Positions 1-7,388 of a DNA stretch of 64,000 nucleotides are shown here, one piece after another. Position 1 is the stretch's first letter. Every line of letters starts with the position of its first letter. The translations under genes were made by a program, and so were the position numbers. The notes under the pieces are model-generated. The model was not told the origin of the DNA and made no database searches. It was given only the letters and a program-made list of their open reading frames with translations. The DNA lies in NCBI GenBank assembly GCA_937996655.1, contig CALKUK010000012.1, forward strand, positions 62,001 to 126,000. Direction: 5' to 3'. Source of the DNA: an uncultured Sphingomonadaceae bacterium. GTDB taxonomy: Bacteria; Pseudomonadota; Alphaproteobacteria; Sphingomonadales; Sphingomonadaceae.

Positions 1-48
1 TTTGAATTTCGCCGCATCGTTGCCGAACTACGGTTGATGTTGGGCTGA
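1..48 (+). CDS. C-terminal end of an upstream gene (partial)
   Basis: The first 48 bases read in frame 1 as an open, coding-like tail (ending ELRLMLG) with a TGA stop at 46-48. The start lies outside the window. The tail is too short to assign a family. The next gene begins 77 bases further on in the same direction, so the two could be co-transcribed. This is an inference from reading-frame quality only. Confidence 0.35.
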   Translation, partial: FEFRRIVAELRLMLG

Positions 49-52
49 AAGA

Positions 53-69
53 GATCACGAACCGTGATC
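53..69. promoter_or_regulatory. Inverted repeat upstream of the first membrane protein gene
   Basis: GATCACG (53-59) and CGTGATC (63-69) form a perfect 7-bp inverted repeat around a 3-base centre. The right half with its flank (GAACCGTGATCA, 59-70) recurs as a direct copy at 128-139, across the start codon of the following gene. The arrangement resembles an operator that could act on that gene, but no cognate regulator is identifiable and no convincing promoter hexamers were found beside it. Confidence 0.3.
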
Positions 70-125
70 AGATCACTCAAGACATCTCGCCTACTCCAGA
101 AGCCCCTTCTGAGGAGCTGTTTGAT

Positions 126-503
126 ATGAACCGTGATCAAATTATGCGTCCTGCCCTTGTAGCAGGGGCGATCTTCAATCTTGTCGCCGCAACCATTTTT
201 CTCTTTCCGGGCTCATTGGGCCGCGTGGCCGACTTGCCCGCTCCAAGTGCTGTCTATCAATCTTGGCTGATCGCCGTGTTCATTGTGATTTTTGCCGGGC
301 TCTATCTCTGGCTGTCCCGGCGACCTGTGATTGATCGGCAGATGATTGTCTTGGCGGTCTTTGGGAAGATGGGGGTTTTCTGCGTCTCGGTGGCCTGCCT
401 GCTGCTTGGGGAATTGTCGTTGATGGCATTCACACCAGCGGCAGGCGATTTTCTCTTTGCGCTGCTGTTTTTCTGGTGGCTGAGCGGCGCTGCATCCGAA
501 TGA
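126..503 (+). CDS. Small integral membrane protein, unknown function
   Basis: A 125-residue protein with about four hydrophobic segments (roughly residues 10-30, 46-64, 72-95 and 100-122) separated by short polar loops, so it should be an inner-membrane protein. A GAGGAG Shine-Dalgarno sequence at 111-116 sits nine bases before the ATG and supports this start. I do not recognise a family with certainty. A copy of a 36-bp intergenic repeat starts two bases after the stop codon. The gene faces the end of a convergent MerR regulator gene, so it is probably not part of that regulator's unit. Confidence 0.7.
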   Translation: MNRDQIMRPALVAGAIFNLVAATIFLFPGSLGRVADLPAPSAVYQSWLIAVFIVIFAGLYLWLSRRPVIDRQMIVLAVFGKMGVFCVSVACLLLGELSLMAFTPAAGDFLFALLFFWWLSGAASE

Positions 504-504
504 T

Positions 505-540
505 AAACCTGTTCGCATCTTCATTCCGCATGGCGCGCCA
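505..540 (+). repeat. 36-bp intergenic repeat, copy 1
   Basis: First of three near-identical 36-bp copies (others at 6096-6131 and 8360-8395). It begins AAACCTGTTCGCATC and ends in the 10-bp palindrome TGGCGCGCCA (531-540). It is identical to copy 3 and differs from copy 2 at two positions. It lies directly after the stop codon of the upstream gene, in the same orientation as that gene, as do the other two copies. Confidence 0.85.
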
Positions 541-546
541 CTTTTT

Positions 547-573
547 CCCGCGATTTTTGCGGGGGGCCTTTTC
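547..573 (+). terminator. Possible terminator after the small membrane protein
   Basis: CCCGC (547-551) and GCGGG (559-563) can form a 5-bp stem with a 7-base loop, followed by a G-run and a short T stretch (570-573). It lies between two convergent genes. The stem is short, so the call is tentative. Confidence 0.35.
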
Positions 574-581
574 GCCAGTAC

Positions 582-1307
582 TTACTTCAGCATGGCGCGG
601 AATTTCTTCCGCAACAGGATCGCCAACAACCGCTCGTCAATGGGCAGGACCGCTTCGAGAAATGCCGCCGCCTCCTTGGCGGGCGCATCCAGCCAGCGCG
701 CAGCATATAGGTGCGCAAACTGCTGCACCATGCCATCAATCGCCTGGTTCATGCTCGCCAGATGGCTGGGGCGATAGCCACGATCGCGGGAGGCGCCAAC
801 TTCGCCATATCGGATGAAGCAATCAACGATCTCACGGTCGGTTTGGGAGATGCTGCGTGCGACACCGCTGCCGTTGATTTCGATCAGCCCAGCCAGCGCA
901 AGTTCGCTTAAATCACCCTCCGACAGGCGATCCCCGATAAGGTCGGCAATCCTGACCTGGTCGGCCCCCGGCGGGCGGGCCCAATCGGGAAGTTCGTCAC
1001 GCACGCGCCGCAGCAATTGCTGCTGTTCGGGTGAGAAGCCATCAGCATCTTCGCCATTCAGCACCGACTTGATCGCCGTCAGGCTCAAGAAATGATCGCG
1101 CTGCAACTTCTGGATCCAGTGCAGCCGCTCCAGATGTTCCCGCCCATAAATCGCCGTGTTGCGCCCGGACCTTATCGGCGGCGGCAGCAGCCCTTCTGCA
1201 ATGTAGAAGTGGATGGCCTGCCGGCTGAGCTGGGTATGGGCGGTGAGGTCACGCATCTTGAGCGCTTGTGTCGGCGCACTGGCAGCGGGGGCGGGGCGGG
1301 TCTCCAT
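582..1307 (-). CDS. MerR-family transcriptional regulator
   Basis: The N-terminal part carries a MerR-type winged helix: a recognition segment (LTAHTQLSRQAIHFYIAEGL), a wing with a basic patch (RSGRNTAIYG), then a long helix (HLERLHWIQKLQ). The remaining ~150 residues form a C-terminal effector or dimer domain that I cannot assign to a ligand. The frame is open back to a GTG at 1362-1364, but that start would overlap the divergent promoter, so ATG at 1305-1307 (METRPAP) or the internal MRDLTAH start is preferred. The gene is divergent from the thiolase operon at 1451, and a perfect 8-bp inverted repeat lies between them, so local control of that operon is the obvious inference. Confidence 0.88.
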   Translation of the reverse strand: METRPAPAASAPTQALKMRDLTAHTQLSRQAIHFYIAEGLLPPPIRSGRNTAIYGREHLERLHWIQKLQRDHFLSLTAIKSVLNGEDADGFSPEQQQLLRRVRDELPDWARPPGADQVRIADLIGDRLSEGDLSELALAGLIEINGSGVARSISQTDREIVDCFIRYGEVGASRDRGYRPSHLASMNQAIDGMVQQFAHLYAARWLDAPAKEAAAFLEAVLPIDERLLAILLRKKFRAMLK

Positions 1308-1337
1308 GCCGCGCACAAGGCCCGTTTCGCGCCAATC

Positions 1338-1363
1338 TGTCAAGTGTATAGCGTTACTTGACA
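1338..1363. promoter_or_regulatory. Operator-like inverted repeat between the MerR gene and the thiolase operon
   Basis: TGTCAAGT (1338-1345) and ACTTGACA (1356-1363) are a perfect 8-bp inverted repeat with a 10-base spacer. Each arm contains a TTGACA-like -35 element, one per strand. On the plus strand TTGACA (1358-1363) is followed after 17 bases by TAGGCT (1381-1386), a plausible -10 for the thiolase operon. The sequence TTGACACTATAC (1358-1369) recurs exactly at 10436-10447. Confidence 0.6.
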
Positions 1364-1450
1364 CTATACAGAGCCAGACCTAGGCTCGGTCATGGAGAGA
1401 GGCGGAGTCGTCAACACCAGTCCAACGGACCGCATGAGGAGCCCTAAGAG

Positions 1451-2692
1451 ATGACGACCATCCATGTCGCGGGCGTCGCGATGACGAAATTCGGCCCCCA
1501 CCCGGGCGCGACGGTCAAGTCGCTCACCGCCGAAGCCGTCACCGCCTGCCTCGCCGACGCAGGGGCAGTGCCGGGCGCGGTCGAGGCGGCCTATTTCTCC
1601 AACACCTTGCAAGGGTTGCTTGAAGGCCAATTGTCCATCCCCGGGCAGATTGCGCTGCGTTCTGCAGGCGTCGAGGGCGTGCCCGTTGTCAATGTCGAAA
1701 ATGCCTGTGCGTCGGGATCGACCGCGCTATGGTTGGCTTGCCAGCATCTGCTTTCGGGTGCTGCCGATATCGTTCTCGCCGTGGGCGTGGAAAAGATGGT
1801 GTTCGAGGCCGAAGCGCAGCGTGCCACCGTGATGCGCGCCTTTGAAGGTGGCATGGATGTGAGCGGTAGCGACGACGCGCTGGCCACACTGACGCGACTG
1901 GGCGCCGGTGTAGAGGGGCCATCGGGGGAAGGCCATCGCACCCGTTTCATGGACATCTACGCCGCCTTATGCCGGGCCCATATGGCGCGCTTTGGCACGA
2001 CGCAGCGTCAGCTCGCGATCGTGGCGTCAAAGAACCATGACCATTCCGTCCACAACGAAAAATGCCATTTCCGCAAGGCGATGAGTGTGGATGAGGTGCT
2101 GGCCGCGCGGCCGCTCGGCTATCCGCTCACGGTCGCGATGTGTTCGCCGCTGTCTGATGGTGCAGCGGCGGCGCTGCTCTGCACCGATGCTGGTTTGCGG
2201 AAGTTGCAGGGCCAGGCGCCCTCGGTGCTGATCAAGGCCTGTGAACTGACATCGGCCTCAACACGCGACTTCGCGGACTTCGACGCCCATGTCGCGCGCC
2301 GCGCGGCCCGCACCGCCTATATGCGCGCCGGGCTGGGGCCGGAAGATATCGACGTTGCCGAAGTGCATGATGCTGCTGCTTTTGGCGAAATCTTCATGAC
2401 GGAACTTCTCGGCTTCTGCCCCATGGGAGAGGGTGGTCCTCTCGCCGAGCGGGGCGAGACCCGGATCGGCGGTCGCATCCCGGTCAATCCCTCAGGCGGG
2501 CTTGAGTCGAAGGGGCACCCCATCGGCGCCACGGGCCTTGGCCAAATTTACGAGCTGACCCAGCAACTGCGCGGCACTGCCGGTCCCCGTCAGGTTCAAG
2601 GCGCGCGCACCGCGTTGCAGGAAAACAGCGGGGGCCTGCTCGGCATCGAAGAGGGCGCCGCCGTCGTCACCATTCTCCAGCGCCAAAAGTGA
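1451..2692 (+). CDS. Thiolase family protein (SCP-2/acetyl-CoA acetyltransferase type)
   Basis: A 413-residue thiolase-fold protein that should cleave or form a beta-ketoacyl-CoA or related thioester in the cytoplasm. The nucleophilic cysteine is C86 in the motif ENACASGSTAL. The second active-site region is HPIGATG at H356, preceded by NPSGGLESKG. The length and the relaxed motifs match the SCP-2 type used on bulky or branched acyl-CoAs rather than a housekeeping thiolase. It is the first gene of a tight plus-strand run with a lactonase-like hydrolase, an SDR and an acyl-CoA ligase, which points to catabolism of an unidentified acid. The substrate cannot be read from the sequence. Confidence 0.88.
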   Translation: MTTIHVAGVAMTKFGPHPGATVKSLTAEAVTACLADAGAVPGAVEAAYFSNTLQGLLEGQLSIPGQIALRSAGVEGVPVVNVENACASGSTALWLACQHLLSGAADIVLAVGVEKMVFEAEAQRATVMRAFEGGMDVSGSDDALATLTRLGAGVEGPSGEGHRTRFMDIYAALCRAHMARFGTTQRQLAIVASKNHDHSVHNEKCHFRKAMSVDEVLAARPLGYPLTVAMCSPLSDGAAAALLCTDAGLRKLQGQAPSVLIKACELTSASTRDFADFDAHVARRAARTAYMRAGLGPEDIDVAEVHDAAAFGEIFMTELLGFCPMGEGGPLAERGETRIGGRIPVNPSGGLESKGHPIGATGLGQIYELTQQLRGTAGPRQVQGARTALQENSGGLLGIEEGAAVVTILQRQK

Positions 2693-2703
2693 GGGCAAAC
2701 ATC

Positions 2704-3585
2704 ATGAAGCACACCCCAAAACTGTTTGCCGAAGGCTTCCTGTTCCCCGAAGCGCCGCGCTGGCATGCCGGCCGCCAGCAGTTCTTCGTCAGCGATATTG
2801 ACCGTGGCCAGGTCTTCGCCGTTTCTCCGGATGGGACGCGCCAACAGGTCTATCAAGGCCCCGACTGGGTGTCGGGCACGGCCTTTGAAGACGACAAGAC
2901 GCTCCTCGTCACCAATGCACGCAGCCGATCCCTGGTGCGCGTCCATCTTGATCAGCCCGACGCTCCAGCAGACATGATCGCCTCCCTCGCCGAGATCGCG
3001 CCCTATGGCATCAATGACATGGTGCGTACCCCCGGCGGCGTCTGCTTCATCGATACGGTCAGCTTTGACTTCGTGGCCTATGCCCGGGGCGAGGGTGCCG
3101 CACAGCCGAGCGTGCTGGCCCGGGTGGACCGCGATGGCACCGTGTCTGTCGCGACATCCGAGGTGAACTTTCCCAACGGCATGGTCATCACGCCCGATGG
3201 GACGCGGCTGCTCGTGGCCGATTCAATCGACCAGTGCGTTCACGCGTTCACGCTCGGTGCTGATGGTGCGCTCAGCGGGCGGACTTGCTTTGCGGCATTG
3301 CCGGGCGAAATGCCCGATGGCATGTGCATGGATGCCAGCGGCGGCGCCTGGGTCGCCTGTCATGGACGCGTTGTGCGGGTTGCCGAAGGCGGCGCCGTGC
3401 TGGACGAGGTCGACATGGGCACCACGTCCGCCACCGCCGTCGCTTTGGGTGGCGCCGATGGTCGCACGCTCCTGATCACGGCATCTGACAGCTATGACCG
3501 TTCCGTCATGGCGATCAATCCGACCGGCAGGCTGTTTACGGTGCACGTGGACGTCCCGGGCGTCGGCTTGCCATCGGTCTACTGA
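2704..3585 (+). CDS. SMP-30/gluconolactonase-like hydrolase
   Basis: A 293-residue protein with the six-bladed propeller pattern of the SMP-30/gluconolactonase/LRE family: GLFPEAPRW-like opening (EGFLFPEAPRWHAGR), GINDMVRTPGGVCFIDT, and FPNGMVITPDGTRLLVADS, which supply the metal-binding Glu, Asn and Asp positions of the family. Members are calcium- or zinc-dependent lactonases or esterases. A GTG at 2689 extends the frame but overlaps the thiolase stop; ATG at 2704 has GAGGGC eight bases upstream and is preferred. Within the operon it may open a lactone intermediate. That role is inferred. Confidence 0.85.
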   Translation: MKHTPKLFAEGFLFPEAPRWHAGRQQFFVSDIDRGQVFAVSPDGTRQQVYQGPDWVSGTAFEDDKTLLVTNARSRSLVRVHLDQPDAPADMIASLAEIAPYGINDMVRTPGGVCFIDTVSFDFVAYARGEGAAQPSVLARVDRDGTVSVATSEVNFPNGMVITPDGTRLLVADSIDQCVHAFTLGADGALSGRTCFAALPGEMPDGMCMDASGGAWVACHGRVVRVAEGGAVLDEVDMGTTSATAVALGGADGRTLLITASDSYDRSVMAINPTGRLFTVHVDVPGVGLPSVY

Positions 3586-3598
3586 GAAGGCGCAGATC

Positions 3599-4441
3599 AT
3601 GACGCAGCGGCTTGCCGGCAAGACGGCGCTGATCACCGGGGCAACCTCTGGCATGGGCGTCAACGTCGTCCGGCGCTTCATCGCCGAAGGGGCCACAGTC
3701 CTGTTCTGCGGCCGCTCGCCCACGGGCGCTGCTTTGGCATCAGAGATGGGGCCGGCGGCCCGGTTCATGCAGGCCGATGTCACGCAGGAGGCAGACGTGA
3801 TCGCGCTGGTCAAAGCCGCGCAGGAGATGGGAGCAGGACGGATCGACTTCCTGTTCAACAATGCGGCCCCGGCGACGCGGGATACGCCTGTCACCGCCCT
3901 GACGGCCGAAGACATTGCCAGCGCCTCAATGGCCATTTTCGGCAGCGTCGTGCTGGTGACGAAGCATGTTGCCGCCGTCATGCAGGCGCAAGGCGGGGGC
4001 TCCATTCTCAACAATGGCTCAACTGCTGCCCACCGCGCCAACAGCTCGCCGTCCCTCTACAGCGCGCTCAAGGCGGCGGTCTGTCACTTCACGCGCTGTA
4101 TGGCGCTGGAGCTCGCCGATTATGGCATCCGGGTGAACACCTTGTCGCCGGGTGCCATTCCGACGCCGATCTTCCTGCAGTCGCTGGGTATCCCGGCAGA
4201 CCGGCAGGAGGAAGCACTGGGAGCGCTGCATTCCGTCTTTGCGCGCGCCATGCCCATTGGCCGCGCCGGCACTGGCGACGATATCGCGGCGGCCGCCGTC
4301 TACTTCGCCAGTGACGAATCCACTTATGTCACCGGTCAGGATCTGGTTGTTGATGGCGGCCTCACCGCCGGTCTTTCAAACGCGGCGAAGCGGGGGCAGG
4401 CGGACATGATGCGCGCCGTCCTCGCCAATCTCGGGAGCTAG
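3599..4441 (+). CDS. SDR-family oxidoreductase
   Basis: A classical short-chain dehydrogenase of 280 residues. The cofactor motif TGATSGMG is at residues 13-20, and the catalytic set is S141, Y154 and K158 (YSALK). The NNA motif (FLFNNAAPAT) is also present. NAD(P) preference is not clear: no obvious acidic or basic determinant was examined beyond the RS of FCGRS, which leans towards NADP. The frame is open further upstream, but the start at 3599 follows the SMP-30 stop by 13 bases and begins exactly at the usual SDR N-terminus (RLAGKTALITG). It probably oxidises a hydroxyl in the same pathway as its operon partners. Confidence 0.9.
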   Translation: MTQRLAGKTALITGATSGMGVNVVRRFIAEGATVLFCGRSPTGAALASEMGPAARFMQADVTQEADVIALVKAAQEMGAGRIDFLFNNAAPATRDTPVTALTAEDIASASMAIFGSVVLVTKHVAAVMQAQGGGSILNNGSTAAHRANSSPSLYSALKAAVCHFTRCMALELADYGIRVNTLSPGAIPTPIFLQSLGIPADRQEEALGALHSVFARAMPIGRAGTGDDIAAAAVYFASDESTYVTGQDLVVDGGLTAGLSNAAKRGQADMMRAVLANLGS

Positions 4442-4445
4442 AGCC

Positions 4446-6020
4446 ATGTCCGTTTTCAGCCTGCTTGAACGCGGCGTCCAGCGCTGCGACGGCCGACCGT
4501 TCGCAGTGTTCAATGGTGCCGAAACCAGCTACGCGCAAGCCCTCGGCCTTGCCCGGCGCATCGCCGCCGCGCTGAGCGCCGCCGGTTTCGGGCCCGGCGA
4601 TCACGCCGCCGTTCTGAGCCCCAATGACCCGGTCGCCTTTACCGCCGCCTTTGGCATTTTCGGCGCGGGCATGGCCTATGTGCCTGCCAATCCGCACAAT
4701 CCAGCGCCTGCGATTGCCAGCGCGCTCAATCTCGTTGATGTCCGCGTGCTCTTCTATCACGGGGCAATGGCCCCGCTGGTCGATGAGATGCGCGGATCCT
4801 TACCCAAGGTGACTCGGTTCATCGCGCTGGGGACGCCCAGCAGCGGTGATCAGTCGCTCGCACAGTTCATCGACGGGCATGATCATCCGTCAACGCAGGT
4901 CCGCGCATCGCTCACCGACACCGCCTTTGTCGGGCAGACCGGCGGGACCACGGGCGAGCCCAAGGGCGTGCTGCTCAGCCATCGTGCCGTTTTCGCCTTT
5001 GTGGAGAAGTTTCTGGCTGAAATGCCGCACCCCGCGCCCGTGCTTCTGGCGGCCACGCCCTTGACGCATGCTGCCGGGATGCTCGCCATGCCGATTGTTG
5101 CCCAAGGCGGCACGATCGTGATGATGGATCGTCCGGATCTGCCGCGCTTCCTTGATCTCATTGCGGAGCATCGGGTAACGACGACCTTCCTGCCACCCAC
5201 GGTCATCTATCGCCTGCTCGATCTGCCCGGGGCAGCCGGCCGTGACTTTTCAAGCCTCCGCCATTTTATCTATGGTGCGGCTCCCATGTCGATCAGTCGC
5301 CTCAAGGAGGCGCTCGCGACGTTCGGCCCGGTGATGGCGCAATGCTATGGCCAAACCGAGTGCCACACGTTCGTCACCTTCATGCGTCCCGAAGATCATT
5401 TCATCGACGGCCGACTGGCTGGTGACGATCGTCTGTCCGCATGTGGCAGACCCTCCATTGGCACCCGGCTCGTCATCAAGGACGATGATGGCGCGATACT
5501 CGATGCGGGCACGCCGGGCGAAATCTGCATTGAAAGCGACCTCGCCATGACCGGCTATTACAAGAACGCCGCCGCCACAGCAGAAGTGCTCCGTGACGGC
5601 CTGATCCACACGGGCGATATCGGGTTCGTCGATGGCGATGGCTTCCTGCACATCGTCGATCGGAAGAAGGACCTGATCATCACCGGTGGCTTCAACGTCT
5701 ATCCGGCGGAAGTTGAACAGGTGGTCAACAGCCACCCGGATGTGGCCGATTGTGGCGTCGTCGGACTGCCCGATGCCGATTGGGGTGAAGCGGTGACTGT
5801 GGTGGCCGAACTCAAGCCCGGCGCCGCCATGTCGGCGCAGGAACTGCTGGATTACTGTCGTCCCAAACTGGGCGGCGTCAAAACCCCCAAGCATGTTGCC
5901 TTCTGGCCAGAACTGCCGCGCAGCGCGGTCGGCAAGGTTCTGCGAAAGGAAATCCGTACCCGGATCAGAGATGCGGGCACTATTGAAGAAGATGCCCCGA
6001 CAGGCCCGCTGCGTGACTGA
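4446..6020 (+). CDS. AMP-binding acyl-CoA ligase
   Basis: A 524-residue adenylate-forming enzyme that should activate a carboxylic acid to its CoA thioester with ATP. The P-loop-like AMP-binding motif TGGTTGEPKG is at residues 165-174. The later motifs include YGQTECH, the GEICIES and HTGDIGFVDGDGF stretch, and the C-terminal GKVLRKEIR with the catalytic lysine. The start lies four bases after the SDR stop, so it is co-translated with the upstream genes. It is the natural entry step for the operon's substrate. Substrate chain type (fatty, aromatic or steroid side chain) cannot be told. Confidence 0.92.
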   Translation: MSVFSLLERGVQRCDGRPFAVFNGAETSYAQALGLARRIAAALSAAGFGPGDHAAVLSPNDPVAFTAAFGIFGAGMAYVPANPHNPAPAIASALNLVDVRVLFYHGAMAPLVDEMRGSLPKVTRFIALGTPSSGDQSLAQFIDGHDHPSTQVRASLTDTAFVGQTGGTTGEPKGVLLSHRAVFAFVEKFLAEMPHPAPVLLAATPLTHAAGMLAMPIVAQGGTIVMMDRPDLPRFLDLIAEHRVTTTFLPPTVIYRLLDLPGAAGRDFSSLRHFIYGAAPMSISRLKEALATFGPVMAQCYGQTECHTFVTFMRPEDHFIDGRLAGDDRLSACGRPSIGTRLVIKDDDGAILDAGTPGEICIESDLAMTGYYKNAAATAEVLRDGLIHTGDIGFVDGDGFLHIVDRKKDLIITGGFNVYPAEVEQVVNSHPDVADCGVVGLPDADWGEAVTVVAELKPGAAMSAQELLDYCRPKLGGVKTPKHVAFWPELPRSAVGKVLRKEIRTRIRDAGTIEEDAPTGPLRD

Positions 6021-6095
6021 TCATTAGCAACGGCTGAGAATGCGTCGTCGATTGCTTACCGGTTTGTTTCGGCCAATGGCCACGATCAACAGCAT

Positions 6096-6131
6096 AAACC
6101 TGTCCGCATCTTCATTCAGCATGGCGCGCCA
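6096..6131 (+). repeat. 36-bp intergenic repeat, copy 2
   Basis: Second copy of the repeat found at 505-540 and 8360-8395, with two substitutions. Similarity to copy 1 continues weakly for about 25 bases past the end. It again finishes in TGGCGCGCCA (6122-6131) and lies about 75 bases after the stop of a plus-strand gene. Confidence 0.85.
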
Positions 6132-6256
6132 TTGTTTCCCAGACTTTCAGCCATTTTTCCCCTCGGGGAAGGGCGCGCCTGCGCCTCTGTCAATCAGGCA
6201 GCAATCACGGACACAAATTTGGTTTTGATCGGCTTGCTGAGCTCTCTCAGGGTCAA

Positions 6257-6364
6257 ATGCCTACGCTAGAGGAGATAGAAGCCCTTGCCGATCTATGGCG
6301 GTGGCAACCGGCGCCTTTTCGATACGTCCCAACGGGGGGTCGCAAACCTATCCAAAGCATGTAA
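6257..6364 (+). CDS. Possible 35-residue peptide
   Basis: ATG at 6257 opens a 35-codon frame ending in TAA at 6362-6364, with a composition that looks protein-like (acidic start, WRW, then a basic proline/glycine tail). There is only a weak ribosome-binding site (AGGG a few bases upstream). It lies 43 bases before the cNMP-binding protein gene, in the same direction. It could be a leader peptide or chance. Confidence 0.22.
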   Translation: MPTLEEIEALADLWRWQPAPFRYVPTGGRKPIQSM

Positions 6365-6407
6365 ATATCTTTTATAAATCAGAAAGATAACGTGAGAGGA
6401 GTGGGCA

Positions 6408-7388
6408 TTGGGGGCGGTTCTCAGAACATCCAAACATTTGTCCAGACTGGCCCCTGAGGCACTTGCCGAGCTGGTGCAGTCTGCAGACCGATTTACGATC
6501 CGGCGCGGGGATGTCCTGTTCCGGCAAGGCATGGCCGCAGATGCGCTCTACATCGTGACCAGTGGCGCATTAGAAATCAGCACCCGCATTCCGGGCGATA
6601 CGGCTGCCACCGTGAGCATCATTGGCCCAGGCGACGTGGTTGGTGAGTTTGCCTTGCTTGATGATGGACTGAGATCGGCGGGTGTGAAGGCGATCGCTGA
6701 CAGCGAAGGATTGCGTGTTCCAAAGTCGCGCTTCCTCGCGCTTCTGGCAGACCGCAAGCCTTGGACTTTGGAATTGATTGATGCCTTAAGGTGCCTCGTT
6801 GCCCTGCGTACGCGCGCCACGCTGGCGCGGATTGGGGCGATGACACGCTATGATTTGCCTTCCCCGCGCGCGCCGTCTCAGTCGAGTGTATTCGGCGACA
6901 CTTTAGACGCAGTCCCCCTTTTCGCCTCCCTTGGGCGCCTCGCAGAACTGGGCGCAGACGGAGCTGCCCAGCTGGTGTCGCACGGGACATGCCTGACCAT
7001 CCCCCGTGGCGCTGGTGTTTCTGCGTTCGAGAGCGAACGGGGCATGTTGACGCTGGTCCTTCGCGGCGCGCTGCGTTCATTTCTTCCGCGCCGGGAGGGA
7101 CTGGAGCAGGTCATGGTCCACGGACCGGGGGAAATGACCGGCCTTGTCGGCCTATTCGATGGCGCCCGACAGCCGCTCGGGCTTGAGGCTGCTGAGGAAA
7201 CGATCGTCCTCCAGCTGCATCAGGCGCTGTTCGAAGAGATGCGGCGTAGCGCAGACCCAATTGCCCTCGCCCTTTTTACAGCCATCGGGCGCCAACTGGT
7301 GCGTGATCAGCGCCGTGCCAACCGTCATCTGGGGCGCGCCGTATCGCTCGAACAGTTTAATCAGCACCTTGGCGGGAGCGCGATCTGA
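6408..7388 (+). CDS. Tandem cyclic-nucleotide-binding domain protein (Crp-like sensor without HTH)
   Basis: A 326-residue protein. Residues ~10-125 form a clear cNMP-binding fold (FTIRRGDVLFRQGMAADALYIV, then IIGPGDVVGEFALLDDG as the phosphate-binding cassette region). A second, more diverged copy covers ~165-290 (LTLVLRGALRS, MVHGPGEMTGLVGLF). I see no Crp-type helix-turn-helix at the C-terminus, so it is unlikely to bind DNA. The start is TTG at 6408, chosen because GAGAGGAG lies about seven bases upstream. Its stop overlaps the ATG of the next gene (TGATG), so it is translationally coupled to a glutamine amidotransferase. It may be a ligand-sensing subunit or regulator of that enzyme; this is an inference. 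Confidence 0.78.
   Translation: MGAVLRTSKHLSRLAPEALAELVQSADRFTIRRGDVLFRQGMAADALYIVTSGALEISTRIPGDTAATVSIIGPGDVVGEFALLDDGLRSAGVKAIADSEGLRVPKSRFLALLADRKPWTLELIDALRCLVALRTRATLARIGAMTRYDLPSPRAPSQSSVFGDTLDAVPLFASLGRLAELGADGAAQLVSHGTCLTIPRGAGVSAFESERGMLTLVLRGALRSFLPRREGLEQVMVHGPGEMTGLVGLFDGARQPLGLEAAEETIVLQLHQALFEEMRRSADPIALALFTAIGRQLVRDQRRANRHLGRAVSLEQFNQHLGGSAI

Larger units (their letters stand above)
6021..6407. other. 387-bp intergenic region holding repeat copy 2 and a possible 35-aa ORF
   Basis: This gap separates the acyl-CoA ligase from the cNMP-binding protein gene. It holds copy 2 of the 36-bp repeat (6096-6131), a small G/C hairpin (TTCCC/GGGAA near 6157-6170) after it, a 35-codon open frame (6257-6364), and an AT-rich stretch just before the next gene (6360-6390) that is the likely promoter area. 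No tRNA or riboswitch is recognisable. Confidence 0.6.
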
